From NCBI RefSeq assembly GCF_009852415.1, contig NZ_WOXS01000001.1, positions 124,001 through 188,000 of the forward strand: a stretch of DNA of 64,000 nt. The letters are read 5' to 3'. The position numbers were made by a program, and so were the translations under genes. The stretch comes from Streptomyces sp. Tu 3180 (GTDB taxonomy: Bacteria; Actinomycetota; Actinomycetes; Streptomycetales; Streptomycetaceae). Positions within the stretch are counted from its first letter, which is position 1. Every line of letters begins with the position of its first letter. Under the pieces are notes generated by a model, which saw only the letters and a program-made list of their open reading frames with translations, was not told the DNA's origin and ran no database searches. Below are positions 1 through 8,559 of the stretch, piece by piece.

Positions 1-1
1 C

Positions 2-376
2 GTGAACCTGACGGCTGTCCTGGACCACACCGCTCTGGCCGCCCTGTACCGGGCCGATCCCTTCTTCACCGGCCTCTACATTGAGGCCTCACGTGGCACC
101 GGCCGAGTCATCATTCCATCCCTGTCCCTCCTTGCCGCCGAGCGGCAGATCGCCGGGGCAGGCGAGCATGCGGCATCCTTGCGCTTCGCCGAGAACATCC
201 CGTTCACTGCTGCGCACGCCGTAGACGCGATGGAATGGAAAAACGTGGACTGGCCGGTGGCCCACGCGGCCGCGATCGCCTGGCACGCGATCAAGGCTGG
301 GGAGCCCCTCACGGTTCTGTCGCTGGAACCCGAGTTGTACACGGGTACCGGCATCACTCCGCTGAACCCCACCTGA
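2..376 (+). CDS. PIN-like hypothetical protein, possibly 5'-truncated
   Basis: An ORF of 124 codons starts at a GTG on base 2, so the true start may lie outside the window. The N-terminus has a hydrophobic strand followed by an acidic residue and an Ala/Leu-rich helix (VLDHTALAAL). A second block, IPSLSLLAAERQ, carries a conserved-looking Glu. This layout is reminiscent of small PIN-fold proteins such as VapC-like toxins, but I cannot see the full set of acidic residues. No antitoxin gene is visible because the sequence begins here. Function is not assigned; the coding call rests on GC3 bias and an uninterrupted frame. Confidence 0.5.
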   Translation: MNLTAVLDHTALAALYRADPFFTGLYIEASRGTGRVIIPSLSLLAAERQIAGAGEHAASLRFAENIPFTAAHAVDAMEWKNVDWPVAHAAAIAWHAIKAGEPLTVLSLEPELYTGTGITPLNPT

Positions 377-900
377 CCCGCACCCTGGGCGAAGGCGAGG
401 CTGTCTCCGGGGAAGCCTCACATTCGACTTGCAGCGACCGGCCGCCGGCGAGGACCGCGGACGGTGCTGTCATTACATGCGGTGCGGGCACCCGTTGGTG
501 GGACGGTCGGACCAAGCCCGTCCCGCCCACGCCGAGCCCCGCTGCACTCCCCACCGTCAGGCCGCTGACCAGGAGAAATACAGAAGTTCAGCTCGAGTGC
601 TGAAGTGCTCGCCCCGCCAACCAGGGCGCGCCCTCGACTTGCGTCTTGGGCGCAGGCCGCAACACGGACACGGCGAAGAAGGTCGCGGGTCGCCAACGGA
701 GCGTCGTCACCGACGCCCTCGGTCCGCTGCTCGCGGTGCTGGTCACGGCCGCGAGCAGCGGGGCCGGCGCCGGCACCCGCCTGGTCGAGCAGGTGGTTCA
801 CCCAGCCACCCAAGCGGCGGGCCGTGGAGCGGATCCCTGGATGGCTGGTGTTCCCCACGTCGAGCCGGTCGGCGCGGCCCTCCGCGGTGCGGCTGCGCTG
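377..900. other. Intergenic stretch, no gene recognised
   Basis: About 520 bp between the PIN-like ORF and the convergent beta-propeller gene. Several short overlapping open frames exist on both strands, but none gives a protein that I recognise and none has a convincing ribosome binding site. It may contain the decayed end of a lost gene. Confidence 0.5.
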
Positions 901-2157
901 TCAGTTCCCGAACGCGATCAGGACGCCGTTCTGCCCGGGCGTGAACACCCGGCCGCGCGCGGTCGCGATGCCGGGGTTGACCCAGCCCGCCCAGTCCTCC
1001 TCCGCGACCACGTTCTCCTGCGGATGCGGCTCGGCCCGCAGCCGGTAGGACCAGACCACGGCGCCGGTGCGCTCGTTCAAGACCACCAGGCGGCCGTCAC
1101 CGTCCTGGACATACACATGGCCACCGGCGACGAGGCGGACAGTGGCCGCCTGGCGCGGGCTGCGGTAACTCCAGGCCGTCGTGTACGTCGTCGTGCTGAT
1201 CGCTTTCACGGTGCCGCGATAGGTCACATAGACCCGGCCGGGACCGAACGTGGGGGTGGCGTCGGCGGGAAAGGACCGCAGGACGACGCCGGTGTGCTGG
1301 TCGTAGGCCACGGTCCGCTCGTCGTCGGCGGCCTTGCTGCGCAGCCACAGTGCTCCGGCGCCCCGCACGATCGGATTGCCGCCGAGCGCGGTCAGATCGG
1401 GTACGTCGTAACGCCGCAGTTCCCGGCCGGTGCTCCGATCCAATAGCTGGTACGAGTAGTTGTCGAAACCGAACCACACCCCGAGGTCGTCGACGACCAC
1501 GGGCGACATCCCCCAGTCGACGAGCGGGGCTCGCCAGAGCTCCGCTCCGTCGGAGGCGCGCAGTGCCATCGCCGTGCCGCGGCCGTCCTGCGTGTACAGG
1601 ACGCCGTCGTACCAGGTGGGCGGATACTCACAGATGCCGGAGCCGGTGCTGCGGGACCACCGCTGCTCACCCGTTGCGGGGTCCCAGGCTGTCACCACGC
1701 CTCGGCCGGTCTGGGTGAAGAGCAGCCCGCCACCGTAGGCCAGGGTGGCCTTGGGATCGTTGTCGGCGATCAGGCGTTGGGGCCACAGTCTCTTGCCGGT
1801 GGCCGCGTCCAGTCCCACGAGTTCCATGCGCGGGCCGCCGGTCTGCTCCTCGTCCACCGCGTTGACCACCACGAAGACCCGCCCCCCGATCGCTACCGGC
1901 GCGGAGACGGCCGAGCCGAGGTCGACCGACCAGAGCTTCGTGAACGGCGGAGCCGCCGTCGCCTGGGCGACGAAGCTGTCGTGGCGGGCGTTGGCGCGGT
2001 ACCCCAGTGTGGCGTCCGCCGGTTCCGTGGTCGCCGTGGCGGGTGCGGGTCCCGGGGACGCCGCGTTTCCCGGACCGATGCCGACGGCCAGGACCGCCAG
2101 AACCGTCGCCGTCACACAGCCCGATCTGGTCCACACATGCCTGACAGTGTTGCCCAT
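901..2157 (-). CDS. Secreted PQQ-like beta-propeller repeat protein
   Basis: A protein of 418 aa from the ATG at 2157, which is preceded by a G-rich Shine-Dalgarno-like tract (AAAGGGGGGGG). The frame stays open 19 codons further upstream, but MGNTVRHVW gives a normal signal peptide: basic residues, a hydrophobic stretch VTATVLAVLAVGIG, then an Ala-rich cleavage zone around residue 30. The mature part repeats the PQQ/BamB-like blade pattern several times, with motifs of the type LDAATGKRLW, WDPATGEQRW, LRASDGAELW, LDRSTGRELR and LNERTGAVVW. Such proteins are extracytoplasmic WD-like scaffolds, sometimes dehydrogenase-like. No PQQ-binding catalytic residues can be assigned, so the biochemical role is open. 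It stands alone and is convergent with the ORF at the left edge. Confidence 0.8.
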   Translation of the reverse strand: MGNTVRHVWTRSGCVTATVLAVLAVGIGPGNAASPGPAPATATTEPADATLGYRANARHDSFVAQATAAPPFTKLWSVDLGSAVSAPVAIGGRVFVVVNAVDEEQTGGPRMELVGLDAATGKRLWPQRLIADNDPKATLAYGGGLLFTQTGRGVVTAWDPATGEQRWSRSTGSGICEYPPTWYDGVLYTQDGRGTAMALRASDGAELWRAPLVDWGMSPVVVDDLGVWFGFDNYSYQLLDRSTGRELRRYDVPDLTALGGNPIVRGAGALWLRSKAADDERTVAYDQHTGVVLRSFPADATPTFGPGRVYVTYRGTVKAISTTTYTTAWSYRSPRQAATVRLVAGGHVYVQDGDGRLVVLNERTGAVVWSYRLRAEPHPQENVVAEEDWAGWVNPGIATARGRVFTPGQNGVLIAFGN

Positions 2158-2269
2158 GAGCCCCCCCCTTTTGGATCGCCACTCCATCCGCGCGGGTGGA
2201 GTCGGCCGGTGCACCGGCCGCCGCTCCGGTTACCCAGGATGCGCGACGTAACTCCCTTGTAGTGAAGGG

Positions 2270-2324
2270 GGTTTGGGACTTCCCGGATGCGCTGCCCCCG
2301 GCAACAGCGCAGCGGACGCCCTAC
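2270..2324. repeat. 55-bp direct repeat, copy A
   Basis: This segment matches 4887-4941 at 51 of 55 positions in the same orientation. Copy A abuts the 3' end of an IS5-type transposase remnant, and copy B abuts the 3' end of a different IS5-type remnant. The two copies bracket the DUF6644/DUF6152/LysR module. Confidence 0.8.
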
Positions 2325-2612
2325 TGGCCCCGACAAAGCCTCCAGAGGTGTCGGTGGGTGATCAGGCAGACGGCGAGTCCGAGGAAGGCTTCATGGATGT
2401 CGTCGAGTCGTTTCCGGCGAATGCACAGACGGCGGAAGCCGTGGAGCCAGGAGATCGTCCGCTCGACGACCCAGCGGAAGGTGCCCAGGCCAGTGCCTTA
2501 GGGCTGCTCTCGCTCGGCGATCACCGGTCGGATACCCCGCTTACGCAGTAGGCGTTGGTACTTGTCGCGGTCATAGCCGCGGTCAGCGATGAGCATGTCG
2601 GGTCAGAAGCGT
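2321..2612 (-). pseudogene. IS5-family transposase, C-terminal remnant
   Basis: Read on the minus strand, this fragment encodes the C-terminus typical of IS5-type DDE transposases: MLIADRGYDRDKYQ, then RGIRPVIAERE, a one-base frame break around 2500, then GTFRWVVERTISWLHGFRRL and a tail ending WRLCRGQ. The RWVVERT-type motif with the catalytic Glu and the GFRRL motif are diagnostic of the family. The N-terminal half with the first Asp is missing and no intact terminal repeats are seen, so the element is dead. Confidence 0.8.
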
Positions 2613-2714
2613 TGATCAGAATTCACAGTGCAGTCACTGGGAACTTGGAATTCTCAGACAGTGAGATACCGGTTGGTTGGCTTCGCCTGTACGCGGGGTG
2701 AGGAGCAGGGCTTT

Positions 2715-3197
2715 TCAGGTGTAGGCGAGCAGTCGGCCAGCGGCGATCACTCCGCACCATACGAGGATCGAGACGGTGGCCGCCATCCTCGCTCTCTTCG
2801 GCGTCGGGATGTCGATGTCCCAGGCGTTCACACCGCGGTAGGTACCCCAGTGGAAGACCGCGACATTGATGCCCGCCACGATCAGGAGGCCGAGTTTCCA
2901 AGGTGCCGCGCCACTGTTGCCGACGGCGACGGCACCGGAGATGAACATCACCACTCCGGTTGCGACCGCGAGCGCGAGACCGAAGCGGGCCAGCGGCAGC
3001 AGGTGCCGGGCGGCTGCCGTGACGGGCAACATCTGCCGACCGACCCCGAGTAGCCGCAGGTCGAAGGCGAGGGCGGGGCCGACGAGCAGCGCGATGCCGA
3101 GAATGTGCACGCTTTCGAGCGAGGAGTACAGCAGCGGCGTTGTGCGGACGGTTTCGCCCAGGTTGGACCGTTCGAGCCAGGAGAAGAAGTCGTCCAC
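2715..3197 (-). CDS. DUF6644-type four-TM membrane protein
   Basis: A 160-aa protein with four hydrophobic segments at roughly residues 28-50, 66-88, 95-118 and 137-155, separated by short basic loops. The N-terminal stretch (FFSWLERSNLGETVRTTPLLYSSLE) and the following HILGIALLVGPALAFDLRLLG resemble the actinobacterial/proteobacterial DUF6644 family, often found next to a DUF6152 protein as it is here. The family has no established biochemical role. The stop of the upstream DUF6152 gene is three bases from this start, so the two are almost certainly co-transcribed from the divergent promoter shared with the LysR gene. Confidence 0.7.
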   Translation of the reverse strand: MDDFFSWLERSNLGETVRTTPLLYSSLESVHILGIALLVGPALAFDLRLLGVGRQMLPVTAAARHLLPLARFGLALAVATGVVMFISGAVAVGNSGAAPWKLGLLIVAGINVAVFHWGTYRGVNAWDIDIPTPKRARMAATVSILVWCGVIAAGRLLAYT

Positions 3198-3200
3198 GGC

Positions 3201-3894
3201 TCAGGTCCTGTTGGCGCGCCGTACTACGTAGTAACCGCCGCCGACGAAGAGTAGCAGCACGGCACCGCCAGTCACCAGCCAGACGGTCGCGTCGGAGGAG
3301 TCTTCGGAGTCGGACGCCGTACTGCTCGACGCACCGTCGTCGCCGGTCCCGGACTCGGCCGGCGCCGCGCCACCCTCCTGGGGGGTGGCCTCGGGAGCCA
3401 CCGGCAGGGGCACGGACCGTTGGCGCACCGCTTGTCCGTCCTCCAGGACGATCATCTCGGGGCGCAGCTCGTCATCGTGCTCCCGGTCTAGGTAACCGAC
3501 GACCTCCAGCTTCTCTCCCTCTTCCACCTTGCTGTCCATCCCCCAGGCCGACAGCCGCTCGATGGGGGCCAGGAACAGCTTCAGTTCGTTGCTGGACCCG
3601 GAGTAGGAGCGGGTCGACTCCATCACCTGCCGTCCGCCGATGTCCTCCAGGTCCGAGGGGATCTCCCGGTCGGCCCAGCCGTCCGGCACCTGCTTGTCCT
3701 CGATGCGCAGCGTCACCTCGGGGTGCGGGTTGCCCCACCGGACACCGGTCACGGTGCCGGAAACGTAGTAGGGCCGCGGTTGTGTTGTAGTGCTCCCAGC
3801 CGTGGTGTGCGGCCGCCGAACCGGCGGACACCAGGGCGAGACCGAGTGTGGCAACGGTCGTGGTCAGAGCGAAAGCGGAGGATCGAAGTCGCAT
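3201..3894 (-). pseudogene. DUF6152-type exported protein with one apparent frameshift
   Basis: The gene starts at 3894 with a signal peptide (MRLRSSAFALTTTVATLGL, then an Ala-rich cleavage region) and the family-typical mature N-terminus AHHGWEHYNTT. About 110 bases in, near 3775-3785, the frame shifts by one base. The family signature then continues in the other frame (RPYYVSGTVTGVRWGNPHPE, then the VTLRIEDK strand). The C-terminus has a Ser/Glu-rich low-complexity linker and one TM helix (VWLVTGGAVLLLFVGGGYYV), followed by a basic tail, so the product should be anchored outside the cell. The break lies at the string AACACAACCGCGGCCC. Whether it is a real mutation or a sequencing error cannot be decided here, since both halves otherwise look intact. 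It forms an operon with the DUF6644 gene. Confidence 0.75.
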
Positions 3895-3971
3895 GCCCCG
3901 CAGTCTCGTTGGTGGTTCCGCCCACTCCAGTGATTGTTCATCAGATTCAATCTCTGTGATTGCATGGAGGT
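3895..3971. promoter_or_regulatory. Divergent control region with LysR-type dyad
   Basis: A 77-bp gap separates the divergently transcribed DUF6152 operon and the LysR gene. It contains ATTG-N11-CAAT at 3933-3951, which fits the T-N11-A dyad bound by LysR-type regulators. This placement is classic for a LysR protein that represses itself and activates the divergent operon. Confidence 0.55.
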
Positions 3972-4886
3972 ATGAATCTTGAACAGATGCGCTACATCGT
4001 GGTATTGGCGGAGGAGCTCCACTTCGGTCGCACCGCCCGGCGTCTGGGCCTCCAGCAGCCGACTCTCAGTCAACAAGTACGCAAGCTGGAGGACGAGTTA
4101 GGTGTATCCCTGTTCGACCGGACTACCCGTGAGGTCAGTATCACCGCGGCGGGCGAGAGCTTCGTCGCCGAGGCCCGCCGCGCCCTCCACCATGTCGAGC
4201 GGGCACAGCTGACCGCCAGACAGACTGGCCGCGGCGATGTGGGCCAACTGTCTCTGGGGTTCGTTGGCTCGGCCGTCCCCGAGTTGATTCCCCGGCTGCT
4301 GCGCCGCTTCCGGCGCGTCTATCCGGGCGTCGAGCTCCAGGTGCGGGAACTGCCCAGTGCCCGCCAGGTCGACGAACTGCTCGCCGGCCGCATCGATGTG
4401 GGGATCCTGCACGCCCTGAACGAAAGCGAAATCCAGGAGGGCCTGACCAGTCAGGAAATTTTCCGTGACGTCCTGGTCGCGGCGCTGCCCCGCAGGCATC
4501 CCCTGGCACTCGCTTCCCCCCTGCCGACGTCCAAGCTCGCCGGTGAGCCGTTCATCATGTTCCCCCGCCGTATGGGACCGTCCCTGCATGACCGGATAAC
4601 CAGCCTGACCCGGGCCGCCGGCTTCGAGGTCCAGGTCTCGCAGGAGGCAGGTCATATGCAGACCATCATCGGGCTGGTCGCGGCCGAGGTGGGCGTATCC
4701 ATCGTTCCCCGTACGATGGCGGCGCTGCGGCAACCCGGTGTCGAGTTCCGGCAGCTCACCCCCCAACCCGAGCCGCTGCCCATTCAACTTGTCTGGCGCC
4801 GAGGTGAGACGAGCCCGGTGGTGCGCAACTTCCGCACGATCCTCACTACGGACTCCTCCGCGCTCCGTGGCCGCCCCGACGGCTGA
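3972..4886 (+). CDS. LysR-family transcriptional regulator
   Basis: A protein of 304 aa from the ATG at 3972; an in-frame TTG four codons upstream is a less likely start. The N-terminal winged helix-turn-helix is clear: MNLEQMRYIVVLAEELHFGR, then TARRLGLQQPTLSQQVRKLE and DELGVSLFDRTTREVSITAAG. From about residue 90 it has a periplasmic-binding-protein-like effector domain (VGQLSLGFVGSAVPELIPRLL onward) of the usual length. The closest recognisable type is the CatR/CbbR/HcaR-like group of aromatic or organic-acid sensors, but the ligand cannot be read from the sequence. It is divergent from the DUF6152/DUF6644 operon, its probable target. Confidence 0.9.
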   Translation: MNLEQMRYIVVLAEELHFGRTARRLGLQQPTLSQQVRKLEDELGVSLFDRTTREVSITAAGESFVAEARRALHHVERAQLTARQTGRGDVGQLSLGFVGSAVPELIPRLLRRFRRVYPGVELQVRELPSARQVDELLAGRIDVGILHALNESEIQEGLTSQEIFRDVLVAALPRRHPLALASPLPTSKLAGEPFIMFPRRMGPSLHDRITSLTRAAGFEVQVSQEAGHMQTIIGLVAAEVGVSIVPRTMAALRQPGVEFRQLTPQPEPLPIQLVWRRGETSPVVRNFRTILTTDSSALRGRPDG

Positions 4887-4941
4887 GGTTTGAGGCTTCC
4901 CGGATGCGTTGCCCCCGGCAGCAGCGCAGCGGACGCCCTAC
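4887..4941. repeat. 55-bp direct repeat, copy B
   Basis: The partner of 2270-2324, with 51 of 55 bases identical. It starts one base after the LysR stop codon and runs up to the IS5-type 3'-end fragment at 4942. Confidence 0.8.
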
Positions 4942-5017
4942 ACCGTGTCCTGCATGGTCAGTTTCAGGTAGCGCTTGTAGCAGCAAAGGGCTGCGGCGTG
5001 TCCGAGAAAGGCAAGGT
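4942..5017 (-). pseudogene. IS5-type 3'-end remnant
   Basis: About 75 bp that closely match the transposase C-terminus and right terminal repeat of the complete IS5-like element at 17095-17959. On the minus strand they read LAFLGHAAALCCYKRYLKLTM followed by the terminal-repeat sequence. It is fused directly to an IS3-type remnant at about 5018, so one element was truncated by the other or by a deletion. Confidence 0.75.
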
Positions 5018-5707
5018 ATCCTACGTGTCCACGCCGAACTCAGGGCCCGGGGACAAAAGATCAACCGCAAGCGCGTGACGCGGCTGATGCGCATCCACCA
5101 CATCGTCGGGCGCCATCTGCGCCGCACCAGGCGAAGGACGATCGCGGACAAGACGGCCCCGCCCCGGACCTGATGATGCGCGACTTCACCACCGACACTC
5201 TGAACACGAAGTGGTGTGGTGACAACACCTACATCCCCGTCGGTTACGTGGCTGTATCTGGCCACGGTGATCGACATCTGCTCGCGCCGGGCCGTGGGCT
5301 GGTCGATCGCCGACCACATGCGCGCATCCCTGGTCACCGACGCCATCGAGATGGCCGTGACCGCCCGCGGCGGCCAAGTGGACGGGGTCGTCTTCCACAC
5401 GGACAAGGGCGCCCAACACATGAGCAGGGCCTTCGCCGGTGTCTGCCAACTGCACGGCATCCGCCGCAGCGTGGGACGTGTCGGATCCAGCTACGGCAAT
5501 GCCCTCGCCGAGTCGTTCTTCCAGGGCCTCAAGCGGGAACTGTTGCACGGACAGCGCTGGACGTCGAAGGCACAGACCCGCCTGGAACTGCTCCGCTGGA
5601 TGTCGTATTACAACCGACGTCGCCGGCACTCCGCGCTCGGCTACCTCACTCCGGTCGAGTTTGAACAGCGTCTGATTACAGCACGTACTCTGTCACGCGC
5701 CGCATGA
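5018..5707 (+). pseudogene. IS3-family OrfB transposase, frameshifted remnant
   Basis: The fragment reads as the C-terminal two thirds of an IS3/IS150-type integrase-fold transposase spread over three frames. First comes VHAELRARGQKINRKRVTRL and MRIHHIVGRHLRRTRRRTIA, then MMRDFTTDTLNTKWCGDNTY, then the rve core (LYLATVIDICSRRAVGWSIA, FHTDKGAQHMSRAF). The end is NALAESFFQGLKRELL and YYNRRRRHSALGYLTPVEFE. The catalytic Asp, Asp and Glu of the DDE triad are all still visible. At least one frame change lies near 5170 and another near 5240, and the N-terminal part is missing. No matching terminal repeats were found. Confidence 0.85.
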
Positions 5708-5807
5708 AACCCGGTGCCCACGCCCGGGAATCAACCTCACCCCAACACCGACCCTGCCGTGGTCAACACTCTCTCCAGCTGCGAGTGGATCAAGAAGAGT
5801 CAGCCCG

Positions 5808-6038
5808 ACCCACAACTACTACCTGGACGTGCCGTTGGAGGAAACCGTCGCCCGGCATGCCACCAAGCCGATCGCCGACGATGTCAGTGAGGCGCAGCTG
5901 CGGGACTGGTACCGGTCGCGCGATTTGCTGCCCGGCGGAGTCGAGACCGTCATCGGTGCCGACAGCACTCTCGCCGCGACCGTCGACCGCATCATGCTCG
6001 ACACTGGCCTGGCCGGCCTCCCGGCCATGGATCGTTGA
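5808..6038 (+). pseudogene. C-terminal remnant of a P-loop kinase-like protein
   Basis: The frame reads THNYYLDVPLEETVARHATK, then DDVSEAQLRDWYRSRDLLPG, then GADSTLAATVDRIML. This resembles the C-terminal part of small actinobacterial AAA/zeta-like P-loop kinases (LID arginines, then a D..L..TV..I helix). The Walker A half that should precede it is absent; the sequence upstream is IS debris. The assignment is from recall of the family, so treat it as tentative. The 19-bp repeat of the next IS begins 30 bp after its stop. Confidence 0.5.
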
Positions 6039-6068
6039 CACCGTCCGGCGAGCACGTCATTCGGTTGC

Positions 6069-6946
6069 GCTAAGCGTTGTCCCGTAAATGATCTACGGCA
6101 TGCCGGTTGACCAGCGTCGTTGCCTCTCATCCGGCCAGTGTGAGGTTGTGCAGGCGGGCGATGCCGAGCATGGCATGGTGGACGCCGTCGCCTTTGAGGC
6201 GGCAGTCGCGAAGGATCTTCCAGGTCTTCATGCGGGTGAAGGCGTGCTCGACGCGGGCGCGGACCTTGCGGTGTGAGCGGTTGTGCTCTTCTTTCCAGTC
6301 CGGGAGTTCGGCCTGGCCGCGTTCGCGGCGGTGCGGGATGACCAGGGCCGGTGCCGCGGTAGCCGCCGTCGGCGATCACGGTGGTGTGGCCGGCGGCGTC
6401 CTTCGCGCCCGAGATCTCCCATGCCTTGCAGTCGTTGCGGTTGCCGGTGACCGGCCGGCCGACGGTGACGACGAGCCGGGTGTCGGCGTCGATGACGACC
6501 TGGTGGTGGGTGGAGTACCGGTAGTTCTTGGACTGCTCGGCGATGGCGTGGTCGCGGGTGGGGACCAGGGTGCCGTCCACGATCAGCACGGTGTCCTTGC
6601 GGAACCGTTTGCGCCGCTGGAGCGCGAGCGCGGGCCCGAGGTGGTCGACGATGCGGTCCGCGGCCGACTTCGACACCTCGAACAGCGGCGCCAGTTGGCG
6701 CAGGGTGAGGTTCGTGCGCCAGTACGCGGCGACCAGCAGGACCCGGTCTGGAAGCGGCAGGCTCCAGGGCCGGCCCTTGCGGACCGGGTCGGCACCCTCG
6801 CGCCGCAGCGCGGTGACCAGCTTGCCGAACTGCCGCGGGCTCAGCCCGGTGAACGGGGCTATCCAGGAGGGCTCCGACGCCGTGATCACACCAGCCACGG
6901 CGAGATCATCTCACCCCTGACCAGCGATTACGGGACAACGCTTAGC
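6069..6946 (-). mobile_element. IS5-family insertion sequence with 19-bp inverted repeats
   Basis: The ends are perfect 19-bp inverted repeats: GCTAAGCGTTGTCCCGTAA at 6069-6087 and its reverse complement at 6928-6946. The TA inside each end allows TA to be read as the target duplication. The element is about 0.88 kb and carries a single transposase gene on the minus strand. The length and the DDE protein fit the IS5 group common in Streptomyces. Terminal repeats are intact but the transposase frame is broken. Confidence 0.9.
6127..6898 (-). pseudogene. IS5-family transposase with one-base frameshift
   Basis: The N-terminal frame gives FTGLSPRQFGKLVTALRREG and then a helix-turn-helix, TLRQLAPLFEVSKSAADRIV. 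The catalytic blocks follow: VLIVDGTLVPTRDHAIAEQS and TTVIADGGYRGTG. At about 6345 one extra C moves the frame, after which LVIPHRRERGQAELPDWKEE, VRARVEHAFTRMKTWKILRD and MLGIARLHNLTLAG complete a normal transposase. A programmed frameshift is possible in IS5-type elements, but the usual slippery A-run is absent here, so a point indel is more likely. Confidence 0.85.
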
Positions 6947-7186
6947 TCAGCTACGAGTTCAGCGATCACATCCGCCGACAGGCCCGTGATCCTCCGGTCA
7001 CTGATGATCGCTGCACGAGACGCGTTCCCCACCACACGACCATGATCGACGAACAGAAGCTCGACGCCTCACCGCCTACCGTGCACGAGCTCGTTAATCA
7101 TTTGTAGATCGAATGTAAATCGGGGCCCATGAGGATGCCTGTGCCGTCTGATCACAGACTGCTACGCCAAGAGGAAAGGCATACTC

Positions 7187-8380
7187 ATGAGATACGGCAG
7201 AACCAGCCTGTGGGCTGCGGGTTCGGCCCTGGCCGCGGCGATGGCGCTCGTCGGCACCCTCGCCCCGGGCGCCAGCGCCGAGCAGCAGCGCGACGGTAAC
7301 AGCGAGAAGAGCGTCCCGATCTTACAGGCTGTCGGCGCCGACAACCTGCGGAAGATGAACGAGCAGCGACCCCTCGTCGCCGCTGCGAGCATCCTGGCCA
7401 AGGCCCAGGAGCGGGGCCACTACGAGGGCTACACGGGCATCGGCCTTCAGGAAGACCACGTCACCCTGTGGTGGAAGGGCGACCTGCCCGAGCCCGTACA
7501 GCGGGCCGCGGAGCGGGCCCGCAGAACCGCCCCCGTGCACATCGTCGCCGCGGACCACTCGCTGGCCGAACTCAAGGACGCCTCCGAGCTGTTACAAACC
7601 CGGCTGGAGAAGGACCCCTCGCTCGGCCACAGCGTCAAGATCCCCACTGACGGCAGCGGACTGGTCCTGGCACAGGACACCACCCGCGCAGCACGCACCG
7701 CCTCCGTCGCGCAGGACCACAGCACGGTCGACCGGATCGCCGGCGTGTCCGTGAAGACGATCAGCGAGGAGCCTCTCCAGGAACGCTCGCGTGTGAACGA
7801 CGGTGCGCCGTGGTCGGGCGGAGCACAGATAAACTTCAATGGCGGGGCGTGCACGGCCGGGTTCGGTGTGCGTGACGCAAGCGCGACCTACCTGCTCACC
7901 GCTGAGCACTGCGGTCGGAGCGGCAATCGGTTCACCAACCCGCAGGGCACCTACATCGGCACCTCCACCAAGTCCAGTGACGCCCACGACGTGATGCTCA
8001 TCCCCACGAACTCCGACAACTTCATGTACACCGGGGGACCTGACAGCGACGCGGGCGTGCGGGTCGACGGCTGGGACCACGTCTTCCCGGGTGAGTACCT
8101 GTGCCAGTCCGGAATCACCAGCGCACGGGCCACGGGCGGCCCGGTCTGCAACATGAAGGTCCTCTTCTTCTACAACGACTCCGAAGACCTGGTGGAGGCG
8201 GAGCAGATGGACGGCCGGGAGGCGGCCCGCAGCGGTGACAGCGGCGGCCCGATCTACACCGCCTCGGCCGCCGGCGGCGCGATCGCCAAGGGCACGGTGA
8301 CCCGTAGTGCGGGGGCGCGCCTGGGCTTCCAGGACTTCTACACGGCCACGCGGGACTTCGGCATCTGGATCAACAGGTAG
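7187..8380 (+). CDS. Secreted S1-family serine protease (streptogrisin/alpha-lytic type)
   Basis: A 397-aa preproenzyme with a strong ribosome binding site (GAGGAAAGG) before the ATG at 7187. Residues 1-31 form a signal peptide ending in GASA. Residues 32 to about 200 are a long pro-region typical of extracellular actinobacterial proteases that need an intramolecular chaperone. The trypsin-fold domain carries the catalytic triad: His241 in LLTAEHCG, Asp268 in DAHDVML and Ser352 in SGDSGGP. Cysteines at 222/242 and 306/321 are placed for the usual disulfides. It stands alone with its own promoter region, after the IS5 element and before an rve-type IS. Substrate preference cannot be read with confidence. 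Confidence 0.9.
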   Translation: MRYGRTSLWAAGSALAAAMALVGTLAPGASAEQQRDGNSEKSVPILQAVGADNLRKMNEQRPLVAAASILAKAQERGHYEGYTGIGLQEDHVTLWWKGDLPEPVQRAAERARRTAPVHIVAADHSLAELKDASELLQTRLEKDPSLGHSVKIPTDGSGLVLAQDTTRAARTASVAQDHSTVDRIAGVSVKTISEEPLQERSRVNDGAPWSGGAQINFNGGACTAGFGVRDASATYLLTAEHCGRSGNRFTNPQGTYIGTSTKSSDAHDVMLIPTNSDNFMYTGGPDSDAGVRVDGWDHVFPGEYLCQSGITSARATGGPVCNMKVLFFYNDSEDLVEAEQMDGREAARSGDSGGPIYTASAAGGAIAKGTVTRSAGARLGFQDFYTATRDFGIWINR

Positions 8381-8559
8381 ATCCGTCCTCGCGGCCCGTA
8401 CCAGGGCCCGCCCGGCGTCCTCGGCGGCCGTGAAGGCCGGGAGGACGCCGGCTTCCGTCGCGGCGGCCTCGGCGAGCCGCAGCGCGGGCTGGTGGTGGGA
8501 GCCGAGGCGGGACGGCTGTCAGTGCGGCAGTTCCTGTCCCCGCACCAGCGGCAGGTGTG

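Noticed and set aside
8381..8559. Short open frames after the S1 protease
   Set aside because: No recognisable product, no ribosome binding site, and the stretch leads directly into the IS inverted repeat.
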